Below are positions 1-7,468 of a stretch of DNA of 15,936 nt, in pieces. The stretch covers positions 1 through 15,936 of the forward strand of contig JASLCK010000277.1 in NCBI GenBank assembly GCA_030151865.1, read 5' to 3'. Made by a program: the position numbers and the translations under genes. The notes under the pieces were generated by a model. That model worked only from the letters and a program-made list of their open reading frames with translations, was not told where the DNA came from and ran no database searches. Numbering within the stretch: the first letter of the stretch is position 1; each line of letters starts with the position of its first letter. Source of the DNA: Rhodospirillaceae bacterium. GTDB lineage: Bacteria; Pseudomonadota; Alphaproteobacteria; Rhodospirillales; Magnetospirillaceae.

Positions 1-1
1 T

Positions 2-145
2 TTGTCTAGCGGGGCTGCGTTTGAAAGCGATTGGCAGGCCGCCGCCTCGCAGGGATTGTCGGCACTGGCGACCAACATCAGCGACGCCTTGCAACAAAGC
101 AAACCGACGGCAGCCACTCGGCCCGCTGCGGTTCCGGGCAGTTGA
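2..145 (+). CDS. 3' end of an unidentified plus-strand gene (partial)
   Basis: An open frame enters from the left edge and ends at TGA 143-145, giving the last 47 residues of a protein. The tail reads as an amphipathic helix (motifs such as DWQAAASQGLSALATNISDAL) followed by a Pro/Ala-rich end. Codon choice is GC-rich like the rest of the window, and an inverted repeat follows 18 bases after the stop, which fits a gene end. Helical tails of this kind occur in ABC-transport auxiliary lipoproteins (PqiC-like), but that is only a guess from style; no family can be assigned from 47 residues. It converges on the ape operon and is probably unrelated to it. Confidence 0.55.
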   Translation: MSSGAAFESDWQAAASQGLSALATNISDALQQSKPTAATRPAAVPGS

Positions 146-153
146 TCGGGAAC

Positions 154-186
154 GACAAAAGAAAGTGCCGGGGAAATCCCGGCACT
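154..186 (-). terminator. Rho-independent terminator of the ape operon
   Basis: A perfect 9-bp stem (AGTGCCGGG at 164-172 pairing with CCCGGCACT at 178-186) encloses a 5-nt loop. Read on the minus strand, the stem is followed at once by TTTCTTTTG (155-163), a typical U-run. It lies about 115 bp past the apeR stop. On the plus strand the stem is followed only by CTTCC, so it would be a weaker terminator for the incoming plus-strand gene, though it may serve both. The rest of 187-300 contains no gene I can support; next to the apeR stop there is only an AT-rich stretch with a short TTTAGA/TCTAAA inverted repeat. Confidence 0.75.
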
Positions 187-300
187 CTTCCCCGAAGGGA
201 TGTCGTCAGCGCGCCCCAGCTTCATCAGTGGAAGAAAAAGCTTTGCTGTTTCAGGGCTCCGCTGCCGCTCTGGCTTGAGAGTTTTTAGATTCTGAAAATT

Positions 301-1527
301 CTAAATCCGCTTGATGATCAGCGACGTATTGATGCCGCCAAAGGCGAAATTGTTCGACATCAGATAGTCGATCTCCATCCGCCGGGGGGTGCCCATCAGA
401 TAGTCCAACTGGCCGCACCGTTCATCGACGCACGTCAGATTGGCGGTGGGGCAGAACCAGCCTTCCCGCATCATTTCGATCCCTAGCCACGCTTCAATAG
501 CGCCGCATGCCCCCAGACTGTGGCCGAAATGGCCTTTCAGGGAATGGATTGGCATGCGCGGTCCCATGACTTCGCTGGTGGCCTGGGTTTCCGCGATGTC
601 GCCCCATTCGGTGGCGGTGCCGTGGCCGGACACCAGACCGATGGCGTCAGGCTTCAGACCGGCGTCGTCCAGGGACAGGCGCAATGCCTGGGCCATGGTG
701 GCCGCTTGGGGTTGGGTGACATGATTGCCGTCGGAATTGCAGCCGAAGCCGACGATCTCGGCCAGGATGCGAGCGCCGCGGGCGCGGGCATGATGGTATT
801 CTTCCAAGATCAGGGTGCAGGCCCCTTCGCCGATCACCAAGCCATCGCGGTCCTTGTCATAAGGCCGAGGCGACAGGTTGGCCGCATCATTGCGGGTGCT
901 GGTGGCATAAAGGGTGTCGAAGACGGCGGTGTCGGTGATATCCAATTCCTCGGCCCCGCCTGCGATCATTACATCGGCCCGGCCCAGGCGAATTGACTCG
1001 TAAGCGTACCCGATCCCCTGACTGCCCGAGGTGCAAGCGCTGGACGTCGGGATGATCCGTCCCGTTATGCCAAAAAACAGCCCGATATTAACCACTGCCG
1101 TGTGGCTCATCATCTGGATATAGCTGGTGGCGTTGAGATGGCGTGAGACGCCTTCTTTCTTCAGTTCAAAGAATCCCAGTACCGCATCGGGGCTGCCGAA
1201 AGACGAGCCATAGGCGACGCCAGTGCGGCCATTGCGGACCACCGGATCGTCTTGCAGTCCCGCATCGGTCAAGGCACGTTCGGTGGCATAGACGGCCATC
1301 TTGGACACCCTGCCCATGGTGCGGGTTTTCTTGCGGGGATAGCGCTGTTCGATGGAAAAGTTCTCGACCGGTGCCGCCAAGCGGGTGTTGATGCCGGTAA
1401 AACGGTGCCAATCTTCCATAAAGCGGATGCCGGTGCGGCCGTCCGCAAACGCTTGACGGATGCTCGGCCAATCCTCGCCCAGGGCGGTGACGCCCGCCAT
1501 TCCGGTTACGACAACACGCCGATCCAT
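301..1527 (-). CDS. apeR: Beta-ketoacyl-ACP synthase ApeR (FabF-like)
   Basis: A thiolase-fold condensing enzyme of 408 residues that should carry out decarboxylative Claisen condensation of malonyl-ACP with the growing aryl polyene chain in the cytoplasm. The Cys-His-His triad is intact: Cys165 in SSACTSGSQ, His302 in SGHGTATEWGD and His336 in KGHFGHSLGA. The C-terminal NNFAFGGINTSLI glycine-rich strand is also present. Length is normal for FabF. The frame stays open upstream to 1716, but the ATG at 1527 (MDRRVVVTGM) is chosen because it matches the KS N-terminus and overlaps the apeQ stop as TGATG. It is the last gene of the operon. In studied APE systems ApeR is a homodimeric KS complementing ApeO-ApeC; the assignment rests on KS type and gene order. 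Confidence 0.93.
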   Translation of the reverse strand: MDRRVVVTGMAGVTALGEDWPSIRQAFADGRTGIRFMEDWHRFTGINTRLAAPVENFSIEQRYPRKKTRTMGRVSKMAVYATERALTDAGLQDDPVVRNGRTGVAYGSSFGSPDAVLGFFELKKEGVSRHLNATSYIQMMSHTAVVNIGLFFGITGRIIPTSSACTSGSQGIGYAYESIRLGRADVMIAGGAEELDITDTAVFDTLYATSTRNDAANLSPRPYDKDRDGLVIGEGACTLILEEYHHARARGARILAEIVGFGCNSDGNHVTQPQAATMAQALRLSLDDAGLKPDAIGLVSGHGTATEWGDIAETQATSEVMGPRMPIHSLKGHFGHSLGACGAIEAWLGIEMMREGWFCPTANLTCVDERCGQLDYLMGTPRRMEIDYLMSNNFAFGGINTSLIIKRI

Positions 1528-2252
1528 CACACCATCCCCCCATTGACCGAAATGACTTGGCGCGTGATATAGGCCGCTTCGTCCGAACACAGGAAGGCGA
1601 CGGTTCCGGCCACTTCCTCGACCCGCCCCAGACGGCGCAGCGGTACCATCTTGGCAATTTCCTCGACCGGCAATCCGGCAGTCATTTGGGTTTCGATGAT
1701 GCCCGGCGCGACGCAATTGACGGTGATCGCACGTTTGGCCAATTCGATGGACAGTGCTTTGGTGGCACCGATAATTCCGGCTTTGGCGGCGCTATAATTG
1801 ACTTGTCCACGGTTCCCGGCAATGCCAGAAACCGACGACAAGGTCACGATACGGCCCCCCTTGCGGGCTGACACCATCGGCATGACCAGGGGGCGCAGAA
1901 CATTGTAAAAACCATCGAGATTGGTGCCCAGGACATCATCCCAATCGCTGTCTTCCATAGCGGGAAAAGCGTTGTCGCGGGCAATCCCTGCGTTCAGCAC
2001 CACGCCATAATAAGCCCCATGTTCGGCGATATCGGCTTCCAGGGTCCGGCGGCAGCCGTCACGATCGGCAATATCGAAGGAGATCAGGCGTCCGTCGCCG
2101 CCAACCTGACGGATTTCCTCGAGTGCCGTTTCGGCCCCCGTCCGGTCGCTGTGGTAATGGGCAACCAGATGAAATCCCGCACGAGCCAGACGAATCGCTA
2201 CGGCCCGGCCAATCCCCTTGCTGGCCCCGGTTACCAGAATGGTTCTGCTCAA
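1527..2252 (-). CDS. apeQ: 3-ketoacyl-ACP reductase ApeQ (FabG-like SDR)
   Basis: A classical short-chain dehydrogenase of 241 residues that reduces the 3-keto group after each condensation, using NAD(P)H. The cofactor loop TGASKGIG is at 8-15, the NAG motif at 87-89, and the catalytic Asn111, Ser140, Tyr153 and Lys157 (YSAAK) are all present. The C-terminus ends in the usual substrate/tetramer segment (ITRQVISVNGGMV). The start codon is TTG at 2252-2250: no in-frame ATG lies nearby, and this start gives the exact SDR N-terminus (SRTILVTGAS). A GGGGG run lies about 7 nt upstream as ribosome-binding site. The 25-nt gap to apeP is the largest spacing between consecutive ORFs in the operon. The apeQ stop overlaps the apeR start. 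Confidence 0.93.
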   Translation of the reverse strand: MSRTILVTGASKGIGRAVAIRLARAGFHLVAHYHSDRTGAETALEEIRQVGGDGRLISFDIADRDGCRRTLEADIAEHGAYYGVVLNAGIARDNAFPAMEDSDWDDVLGTNLDGFYNVLRPLVMPMVSARKGGRIVTLSSVSGIAGNRGQVNYSAAKAGIIGATKALSIELAKRAITVNCVAPGIIETQMTAGLPVEEIAKMVPLRRLGRVEEVAGTVAFLCSDEAAYITRQVISVNGGMV

Positions 2253-2277
2253 GATAATACCCCCAGAAAAGCCAACC

Positions 2278-2745
2278 TTATCCCACGACCGAACCGACGG
2301 GATTCCCGTCGGCTTCTTCTCCCGGCTGATAAAGCGTCAATTGCGCTGATGCGATGATTTTGTTGGTGTCATCGCAAATACGGCAGTCGAACACCGCCAT
2401 CCCCCCATCACGCAGAACCAGATGCCCTTCGACCGTCAGCGCTTCGCCCAGTCGGAAATATGGTCTGTCAGCATGATAACGGCGTGTGCCCAGCAAGTAG
2501 CCGATCTGCACCGGTTTGTTTTGTGTCTTGGCCTCCAGACCGGCAAACAGTCCGCAGGCTTGGGCCATCCATTCCAACCCGACATGGGCCGGGACACCCT
2601 GGTTCTGATGCAGAAAGGGTGTGGTCGCAGTAATGGTCAGGCTTGCCGAGATTGTATCGGTGCTCCAGTTCTGGACGTGATCCAGCAACACCATGGGTGG
2701 GGCGTGGGGCAACAGATCGTCCGGGCGGAAGGGGCAATCGCTCAT
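2278..2745 (-). CDS. apeP: Hotdog-fold 3-hydroxyacyl-ACP dehydratase ApeP
   Basis: A 155-residue hotdog protein of the FabZ/FabA-like group (COG4706 type), expected to help dehydrate 3-hydroxyacyl-ACP to the enoyl form. It starts with the dehydratase-like segment LLPHAPPMVLLDHV (11-24) and has the central helix motif VGLEWMAQACG with Glu58 in the position of the FabZ catalytic Glu. The usual HFPG motif is not present; the aligned position is Phe44, with His46 and His54 nearby. In APE systems ApeP works with ApeI, and the two are thought to pair. Its ATG overlaps the apeO stop by 4 nt (ATGA), and a 25-nt gap separates it from apeQ. The last 15 or so residues are Gly/Glu-rich and probably flexible. 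Confidence 0.87.
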   Translation of the reverse strand: MSDCPFRPDDLLPHAPPMVLLDHVQNWSTDTISASLTITATTPFLHQNQGVPAHVGLEWMAQACGLFAGLEAKTQNKPVQIGYLLGTRRYHADRPYFRLGEALTVEGHLVLRDGGMAVFDCRICDDTNKIIASAQLTLYQPGEEADGNPVGSVVG

Positions 2746-3905
2746 CCGGCACGTCCCAGAATGATGGAAACGTTGCTGCCGCCAAACCCAAAGGAGTTGC
2801 TGAGCATGGCCAGCTTGTCACGTTGTGGGATCGTCGTGCCGGGACTGGTCAAGGCCAGACGCGGTAAATCCGGGTCGGCATCGCCGTCCCACAGATGGGG
2901 CGGCAAAAGCCCGGAACTGGTTTGCGGATTAAGGCTCAGCCAAAGAAAAGCCGCTTCGACCCCGCCGGTCGCACCCAGCATATGGCCGGTCATGCCCTTG
3001 GTGGAACTGCAGGCCACACCTGCCGGGAAAAGTCTGTTCATGGCGCGGCTTTCCATCGCGTCGTTCAGAGCGGTGCCAGTGCCATGCAGATTGACATAGG
3101 CAATGTCGGTGGCGTGCAACCCGGCATCGGCCAGCGCCAATTCCATGGAACGATAGGCGCCCTCGCCCTCGGGGTGGGGGGCGGTGACGTGGTGAGCGTC
3201 GGAACTTTCCCCCACTCCCAACAGTTCGACCGCGCCGGGTTCGGCGGATAACAGAAAGGCCGCAGCGCCCTCACCGATCGTGATGCCGTCCCGATTGCGG
3301 CTGAAGGGGTTGCAGCGGTCTTTCGACAGGGCTTCAAGCGAACCAAACCCGTTCAGGGTCATTTTGCACAAGCTGTCCGCGCCCCCGACGATGACAGCAT
3401 CGGCCAATCCGCAGCGGATCAGCCGCCGCGCCGAGGCGAACACTTTGGCGCTGGACGAACAGGCGGTGGCAATGGTGTAAGCCGGGCCGGTCAGGGCAAA
3501 CGTGCTGGCGGTATAGGCGCCCAGGCTGCCGGTTTCCTGATAGGAATAGTCGAAGCTGTCCGGCCAGATCCCGGTGTGCCGTCGGTGCGCCAAAGCGTGT
3601 TCACCATCGGAGATGCCCGACGTGCTGGTGCCGACGACCACCGCGATCCGATCCCGTCCATACCGGCAGGCGGCGTTTTCGATCGCGGGGGCAATCTGGT
3701 CCAAGGCTGCCTGCATCAAGCGATTGTTGCGGGATTGCGGGCCGTCGGCCAGTCCGGGCACCAGACCGACCTCGACCTGCCGTCCGGCCATCAGTCCTTC
3801 TTGTCGGATAAAGGCCGGGCGGGCGGCATCCAGGCCGCGCACCACGTCATGTCCATGGTTGCCCAGGGGGCACACGACACCGCAGGCGTTTAGGAAAAAT
3901 CTCAT
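2742..3905 (-). CDS. apeO: Beta-ketoacyl-ACP synthase ApeO (FabB/FabF-like)
   Basis: A condensing enzyme of 387 residues with a complete triad: Cys149 in ATACSSSAK, His274 in NLHGTGTALND and His308 in KGMTGHMLGA. The conserved RDGITIGEGAAAF segment is at 205-217 and the C-terminal NSFGFGGSNVSIIL near the end. It should extend the polyene chain with malonyl-ACP. In characterised APE systems it forms a heterodimer with the KS-like ApeC, which is also encoded here at the operon start. An in-frame extension to 3980 exists, but the ATG at 3905 fits the KS N-terminus (RFFLNACGVVCPLG) and overlaps the apeN stop as ATGA. Its own stop overlaps apeP by 4 nt. Confidence 0.93.
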   Translation of the reverse strand: MRFFLNACGVVCPLGNHGHDVVRGLDAARPAFIRQEGLMAGRQVEVGLVPGLADGPQSRNNRLMQAALDQIAPAIENAACRYGRDRIAVVVGTSTSGISDGEHALAHRRHTGIWPDSFDYSYQETGSLGAYTASTFALTGPAYTIATACSSSAKVFASARRLIRCGLADAVIVGGADSLCKMTLNGFGSLEALSKDRCNPFSRNRDGITIGEGAAAFLLSAEPGAVELLGVGESSDAHHVTAPHPEGEGAYRSMELALADAGLHATDIAYVNLHGTGTALNDAMESRAMNRLFPAGVACSSTKGMTGHMLGATGGVEAAFLWLSLNPQTSSGLLPPHLWDGDADPDLPRLALTSPGTTIPQRDKLAMLSNSFGFGGSNVSIILGRAG

Positions 3906-4489
3906 GGGCGTGTCTCGACCGATTGCACGTCCAGCCCATATCCCCATGCTAAATTCCGGTAGCTGAGGGACCCATTCCATGGGTCGTCGCTGGAGTAATC
4001 GGCGTGCATTACTTCGCCGTCGCGATCGAAGATGGCTCGGCTTCGCTTGTTGGCAACCAGACGCCCGCCCGATGGAGCCAGGGCGGCGTTAACCTGATCG
4101 TCTGGCCAATACAGCATGACGATATCGGCCAGCATATTTTCAGGACGCAATTGGTTGGGCAGCCAAGGGGCGGTTTCGGTCTTCAGGCCGTTATCACTCC
4201 AGGTCAGGGTCATGGCCCGCCGCCCCAGCGTATCCAAGCCTAGCAAAACCAAAGTGTTGCCACTGGCGCTGATATGTCCTTCGAAGACATAGGTCTGATC
4301 GCCGTAATGGGCGGTGACCAGTTGGGTTGCCTCCAAGGTGCGGCCCAGGGACGACGGTTTGGGCAGGACCAGGGACAGATGCGGCGCCACGCGCACGACG
4401 CCGTCGACAACCGGTTCCTGAGACGGTTGGGATGCTGCGCAAGCCGACAGCAGCGCGGCGCAGCAAAGCGCCAAAAGACAACGCAGCAT
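3902..4489 (-). CDS. apeN: DUF3261 outer-membrane lipoprotein ApeN
   Basis: A 195-residue lipoprotein. Residues 1-17 form a lipoprotein signal peptide with lipobox LSAC, so Cys17 should be the acylated N-terminus. The mature part looks like a DUF3261 beta-rich domain with alternating hydrophobic strands and conserved-looking stretches such as LADIVMLYWPDDQVNAAL and NLAWGYGLDVQS. No enzyme motif is visible. The family regularly sits beside the LolA-like protein and exporter in APE clusters, which suggests a role in receiving or placing the pigment lipid at the outer membrane; this is inference. The ATG at 4489 is chosen because it begins a proper signal peptide; the open frame runs on to 4828 but that part overlaps apeM. 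Its stop overlaps apeO by 4 nt. Confidence 0.87.
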   Translation of the reverse strand: MLRCLLALCCAALLSACAASQPSQEPVVDGVVRVAPHLSLVLPKPSSLGRTLEATQLVTAHYGDQTYVFEGHISASGNTLVLLGLDTLGRRAMTLTWSDNGLKTETAPWLPNQLRPENMLADIVMLYWPDDQVNAALAPSGGRLVANKRSRAIFDRDGEVMHADYSSDDPWNGSLSYRNLAWGYGLDVQSVETRP

Positions 4490-4563
4490 CAATTTTCCAC
4501 ATCCATACGTTGATTTCTTGGGCCAGGGATATAGCACCGTTCTGCTTGGAAACGGAGACTCAT
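4489..4563 (-). CDS. 24-codon small ORF between apeM and apeN (hypothetical)
   Basis: A tiny ORF fills the gap between apeM and apeN exactly. Its ATG (4563-4561) overlaps the apeM stop as ATGA, and its TGA (4491-4489) overlaps the apeN start as TGATG. An AAGGA Shine-Dalgarno core lies 7 nt upstream of its ATG, better than the site in front of apeN. The 24-residue product begins MSLRFQAERCYIPG and ends NQRMDVEN; it is polar and basic, with one Cys and no membrane segment. It may only carry ribosomes from apeM to apeN, or it may make a small protein. I recognise no family. Chance is possible, but two coupled junctions plus a good ribosome-binding site make translation likely. Confidence 0.5.
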   Translation of the reverse strand: MSLRFQAERCYIPGPRNQRMDVEN

Positions 4564-6848
4564 CGGCGTGTCCTTCCCAGCGGCGCCAAAAGACAGGCCA
4601 GGAAGATGCCAACCAGCATGGTTGCGCCAAACGACTGTACGGCATGCACCTGACTGGCGGCCAAAAGCCCAAAAGACAACAGGGCAGTACAGGCCGACAG
4701 GATGACCGCCAACATGGTGATGGACCGTCGTTCCATAGTGGTTTCGGCACAAAAGACGGCATAATCGACGCCGATTGATAAGACCAGGACCAGCGCCATC
4801 GCATCAAAGAAGTTAAAGCTGTCGCCACCTAAAGCCAACAGCGCCGGGGCCAGGGCCACCGCGCCCACGGGGGGGGCCATGATCCGCATGCCGCCGCGCC
4901 AGCCATACCGCCAGATCAGCAACGGAGCCATGAACAGGGCGGACAGTCCCAGCAAGATCAGGGCGCGCTGCCGGTATTTGCCCAGCAGGGCGCTGAATTG
5001 TCCTGCTGGATCGATAAAGCGGACGCCGTCCAGACCTTGGGCCACGGCGGCGACTTGCGCGGGTTTGGCCACGCCATCCAGGCTGACCACGTGCAGTCCC
5101 GGCGTTAAAACCAGCATGGACAAGAACGACAGAGGGCCGTTTTGCGAAAGCACCTGCCCAATGGCGAGGGGGGGCAGGGTCGGATCGGCTGGGGTGGGGG
5201 CTTGGCTCAATCCCAGTTGCTGGATTTGCCGGTCCAATAAGGGGGCCAAATGCTGATCGACCAGCCGTCGATTTTGCATCTGGCGGGCTGCCGACGGGAT
5301 ATATTGGGCGGGTGCCTGAAACCCGGCCAAGGCTTTCTCGGCCACCAGGGGGCGCAGACGTTCAATCAGCGCTTCCTCGCGCTGAAGCGCGCTTTCGTCA
5401 TCGGGGGCATCGACCAGAAAGAACAGGCTGCCGCCGGTCGAACCGATCAACCGCTGTATTTCTTCCTGCTCGCTGACCAGCGGGGGGTAAAGCGATTGCA
5501 TGCGCCGGACATCGTCGTCGGTATGCAGGCGAAACAATCCCAGCATCCCCAGCAGCACCAACAGTCCCAAGATTGCCACACGCAGACGCGGATTGCCCGC
5601 AGAGGACCAGAAATCCATAAACCCACCCGCCAGCGCCAGCATCCGTTCCCCATGTCGGGGGCGGCGGGCGCGGTCCAGGCTTGGCAGCCACAGCGCCACC
5701 GTGATCCAGGATGCCGACAGGCCAATAGCTGAAAAAGCGGCGATCTGTCGGAGACCGGGAAACGGAGCCAGCATCAGGGTCAGATAACCGATAATGGTGG
5801 TCGCGGCTCCCAATCCGATACCGGCGGACACCCGCTTCAACCGTTCCGCCGGGGTGGCGGGGGCGGCAAAGATTTCGGTGCAATATTGCAAGGAATAGTC
5901 AACGGCGACGCCGATCAGGCTGACGCCGAACAACAGGGCACCGACATGCAGTTCGCCAAACAGCCACAGGCAGGCCGACAAGGCCACGCCGATGCCGCTG
6001 GCGATGACCAGCAGGCCGAGCCACAGAGGCGACAGGGCGCGGAAGGCGGCTAAAATGACCAGCACTGTTCCCAAAACCGACAACAGACCGATGGCCGAAC
6101 TTTCATCCATGGCCTGTCTGGCCCCGGCCTCGGCAAAGAAAACGGCCCCCAGTTTGAGAACCCGCAGATCGGCCGAGCTTTGCTTCAGACTGTTCAGATC
6201 AAGTGTTTGTTCCAGGCGCTTCTGCACATCCAGGGCGTAGGGTTCACCGATCAGATTGCCCGAAATCATCACCCAGGTTTTGTCGTCATCGGTCAATGAC
6301 AGCATGCCGTCATCCAGGTTTAGACGCGACAAGGGCAATGGCAGGCTGAGAAAGAAAGATTGCATCAACAGGAATGGGTCGTTGCGCAGCATCCGCGCGT
6401 CGGTCGCTCCGGCAAAACCAAAAGCTTGCGACAGGGCTCGCAAGGCAACGTCTTGGCCCTTGCCGTCCAACAGTCGCTGGCGGTCGTCATTGGACAGCAG
6501 TCCCTGGCGGTAGGGGTAATAAAGTTGGCCCATCTGCCGTAACCGGTCGCGATCAAGTCCCCCTGTGGACAGGGTGACCAAGCCGGAAGCTTGCAGCCTG
6601 CGGCTCAATTCGGCTGCTCCCGCGCGTGCTGCTGAACGGTCGGCGCTGCCAACCAAAAAGACCAGCTTGCGAGACAAGGCATCGGTGACGGCGTCGTTGG
6701 CCTTCTGCACGGCGGGGTTTTGTTCTTCGCGCGGCAACAGGGCCATCAAATCGGTGCGGAACGACAGCCCCTGATAAAGCCGTGTCCCCAGATAGGCCAT
6801 GGCGACAAGAACGATCGCCAGCCAGATGAAGGCGAGAATCCGTTTCAT
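4560..6848 (-). CDS. apeM: RND/MMPL-family inner-membrane exporter ApeM
   Basis: A 762-residue protein with the MMPL layout. There is one N-terminal membrane helix (about residues 4-22), a large periplasmic domain, a bundle of about five helices including GVAVDYSLQYC, another single helix (around 425-445), a second periplasmic domain and a second bundle including SIGVDYAVFCAETTMERRS. The paired VDY motifs carry the Asp residues typical of proton-driven RND/MMPL pumps. It most likely lifts the aryl polyene lipid out of the inner membrane for the LolA-like ApeL and lipoprotein ApeN. The ATG at 6848 overlaps the apeL stop by 4 nt. It stops 71 nt before the apeN start codon, and that gap is occupied by the small ORF. 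Confidence 0.92.
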   Translation of the reverse strand: MKRILAFIWLAIVLVAMAYLGTRLYQGLSFRTDLMALLPREEQNPAVQKANDAVTDALSRKLVFLVGSADRSAARAGAAELSRRLQASGLVTLSTGGLDRDRLRQMGQLYYPYRQGLLSNDDRQRLLDGKGQDVALRALSQAFGFAGATDARMLRNDPFLLMQSFFLSLPLPLSRLNLDDGMLSLTDDDKTWVMISGNLIGEPYALDVQKRLEQTLDLNSLKQSSADLRVLKLGAVFFAEAGARQAMDESSAIGLLSVLGTVLVILAAFRALSPLWLGLLVIASGIGVALSACLWLFGELHVGALLFGVSLIGVAVDYSLQYCTEIFAAPATPAERLKRVSAGIGLGAATTIIGYLTLMLAPFPGLRQIAAFSAIGLSASWITVALWLPSLDRARRPRHGERMLALAGGFMDFWSSAGNPRLRVAILGLLVLLGMLGLFRLHTDDDVRRMQSLYPPLVSEQEEIQRLIGSTGGSLFFLVDAPDDESALQREEALIERLRPLVAEKALAGFQAPAQYIPSAARQMQNRRLVDQHLAPLLDRQIQQLGLSQAPTPADPTLPPLAIGQVLSQNGPLSFLSMLVLTPGLHVVSLDGVAKPAQVAAVAQGLDGVRFIDPAGQFSALLGKYRQRALILLGLSALFMAPLLIWRYGWRGGMRIMAPPVGAVALAPALLALGGDSFNFFDAMALVLVLSIGVDYAVFCAETTMERRSITMLAVILSACTALLSFGLLAASQVHAVQSFGATMLVGIFLACLLAPLGRTRR

Positions 6849-7468
6849 TGGCCGGGAGCGTCCAGGGTTTGGGTTTCTTGGGCGGTCAGGGGGCCATTGC
6901 CCAGAACCTGATCGAGAAAGGCCAGATCATCGTAATCGCCGTCGGGTTTGGTGATGCGGACCGCATCGACGAAACGCCCACCCCGCACCGTGATGGATTG
7001 AAACGGCATGGTGACAGGGTCAGGTCCCTTGCGGGGCGTTAACACCACCCGCCAGGCTTTGGCATCGCCGCTGCGTTCGACAGTGAAATCCTGTTCCAAT
7101 GCCCGCCAATCCCCTCCCAGAGCGCCACCCAACATGTCGTAAAGCCGCGACAGAAAGGGCAAGCGCGCCGCAGGCAAGCGCATGGTTTGACTGCCGCCGA
7201 CATCCTGAGCCAGGCCGGCAGGAGAAATGGCGGTGGTAACGACGAACGGCGTTTCCGCCTGCCAGATCAGACCCCGGCCTGCAGCCAGGACGAAATGTCC
7301 TTCGCTGCGCAAGGGAGCGTTGAAACCTTGCAGGTGGCGTTCCTGCACAAAGCGGCCATGCAGCACTTGCCCGGCCTGTAATCCCCCTTCGGGGCCAACG
7401 GCATGAACCGGAAGAGAGAAGGACAGAAAGGCTAGTGACACCATCAGCGCCAGAAAATAGCGTTGCAT
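6845..7468 (-). CDS. apeL: LolA-like periplasmic carrier ApeL
   Basis: A 207-residue exported protein. Residues 1-23 form a Sec signal peptide ending in LPVHA. The mature part has LolA-like features: an early GRFVQERHLQGFNAPLRSEGHFVLAAGRGLIWQAETPF stretch in two beta strands (FxQ..., then G.f....gllW...PF), followed by a beta-rich half and a C-terminal strand pair. LolA proteins ferry acylated cargo across the periplasm; here the cargo is inferred to be the aryl polyene lipid handed over by ApeM. The start overlaps the apeK stop as TGATG and is preceded by an exceptionally strong Shine-Dalgarno sequence (listed separately). The stop overlaps apeM by 4 nt. Confidence 0.9.
   Translation of the reverse strand: MQRYFLALMVSLAFLSFSLPVHAVGPEGGLQAGQVLHGRFVQERHLQGFNAPLRSEGHFVLAAGRGLIWQAETPFVVTTAISPAGLAQDVGGSQTMRLPAARLPFLSRLYDMLGGALGGDWRALEQDFTVERSGDAKAWRVVLTPRKGPDPVTMPFQSITVRGGRFVDAVRITKPDGDYDDLAFLDQVLGNGPLTAQETQTLDAPGQ

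Noticed and set aside
31..288. Open frames of about 85 codons on the plus strand at 21-288
   Set aside because: They run through the end of the partial gene and through the terminator hairpin, are rich in Arg/Cys/Pro without any domain pattern, and have no good ribosome-binding site.
520..996. Long plus-strand open frame inside apeR (158 codons), and similar long plus-strand frames at 2422-3099 and 12763-13434
   Set aside because: Typical antisense shadows of GC-rich coding genes; the opposite strand carries intact catalytic motifs and the plus frames show no domain signature.
1528..1716. N-terminal extension of apeR to 1716
   Set aside because: It lies inside apeQ in another frame, and the KS family start fits the ATG at 1527 with TGATG coupling.
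4490..4828. N-terminal extension of apeN to 4828
   Set aside because: The extension is a Trp/Cys/Pro-rich shadow of apeM; the lipoprotein signal peptide starts at 4489.
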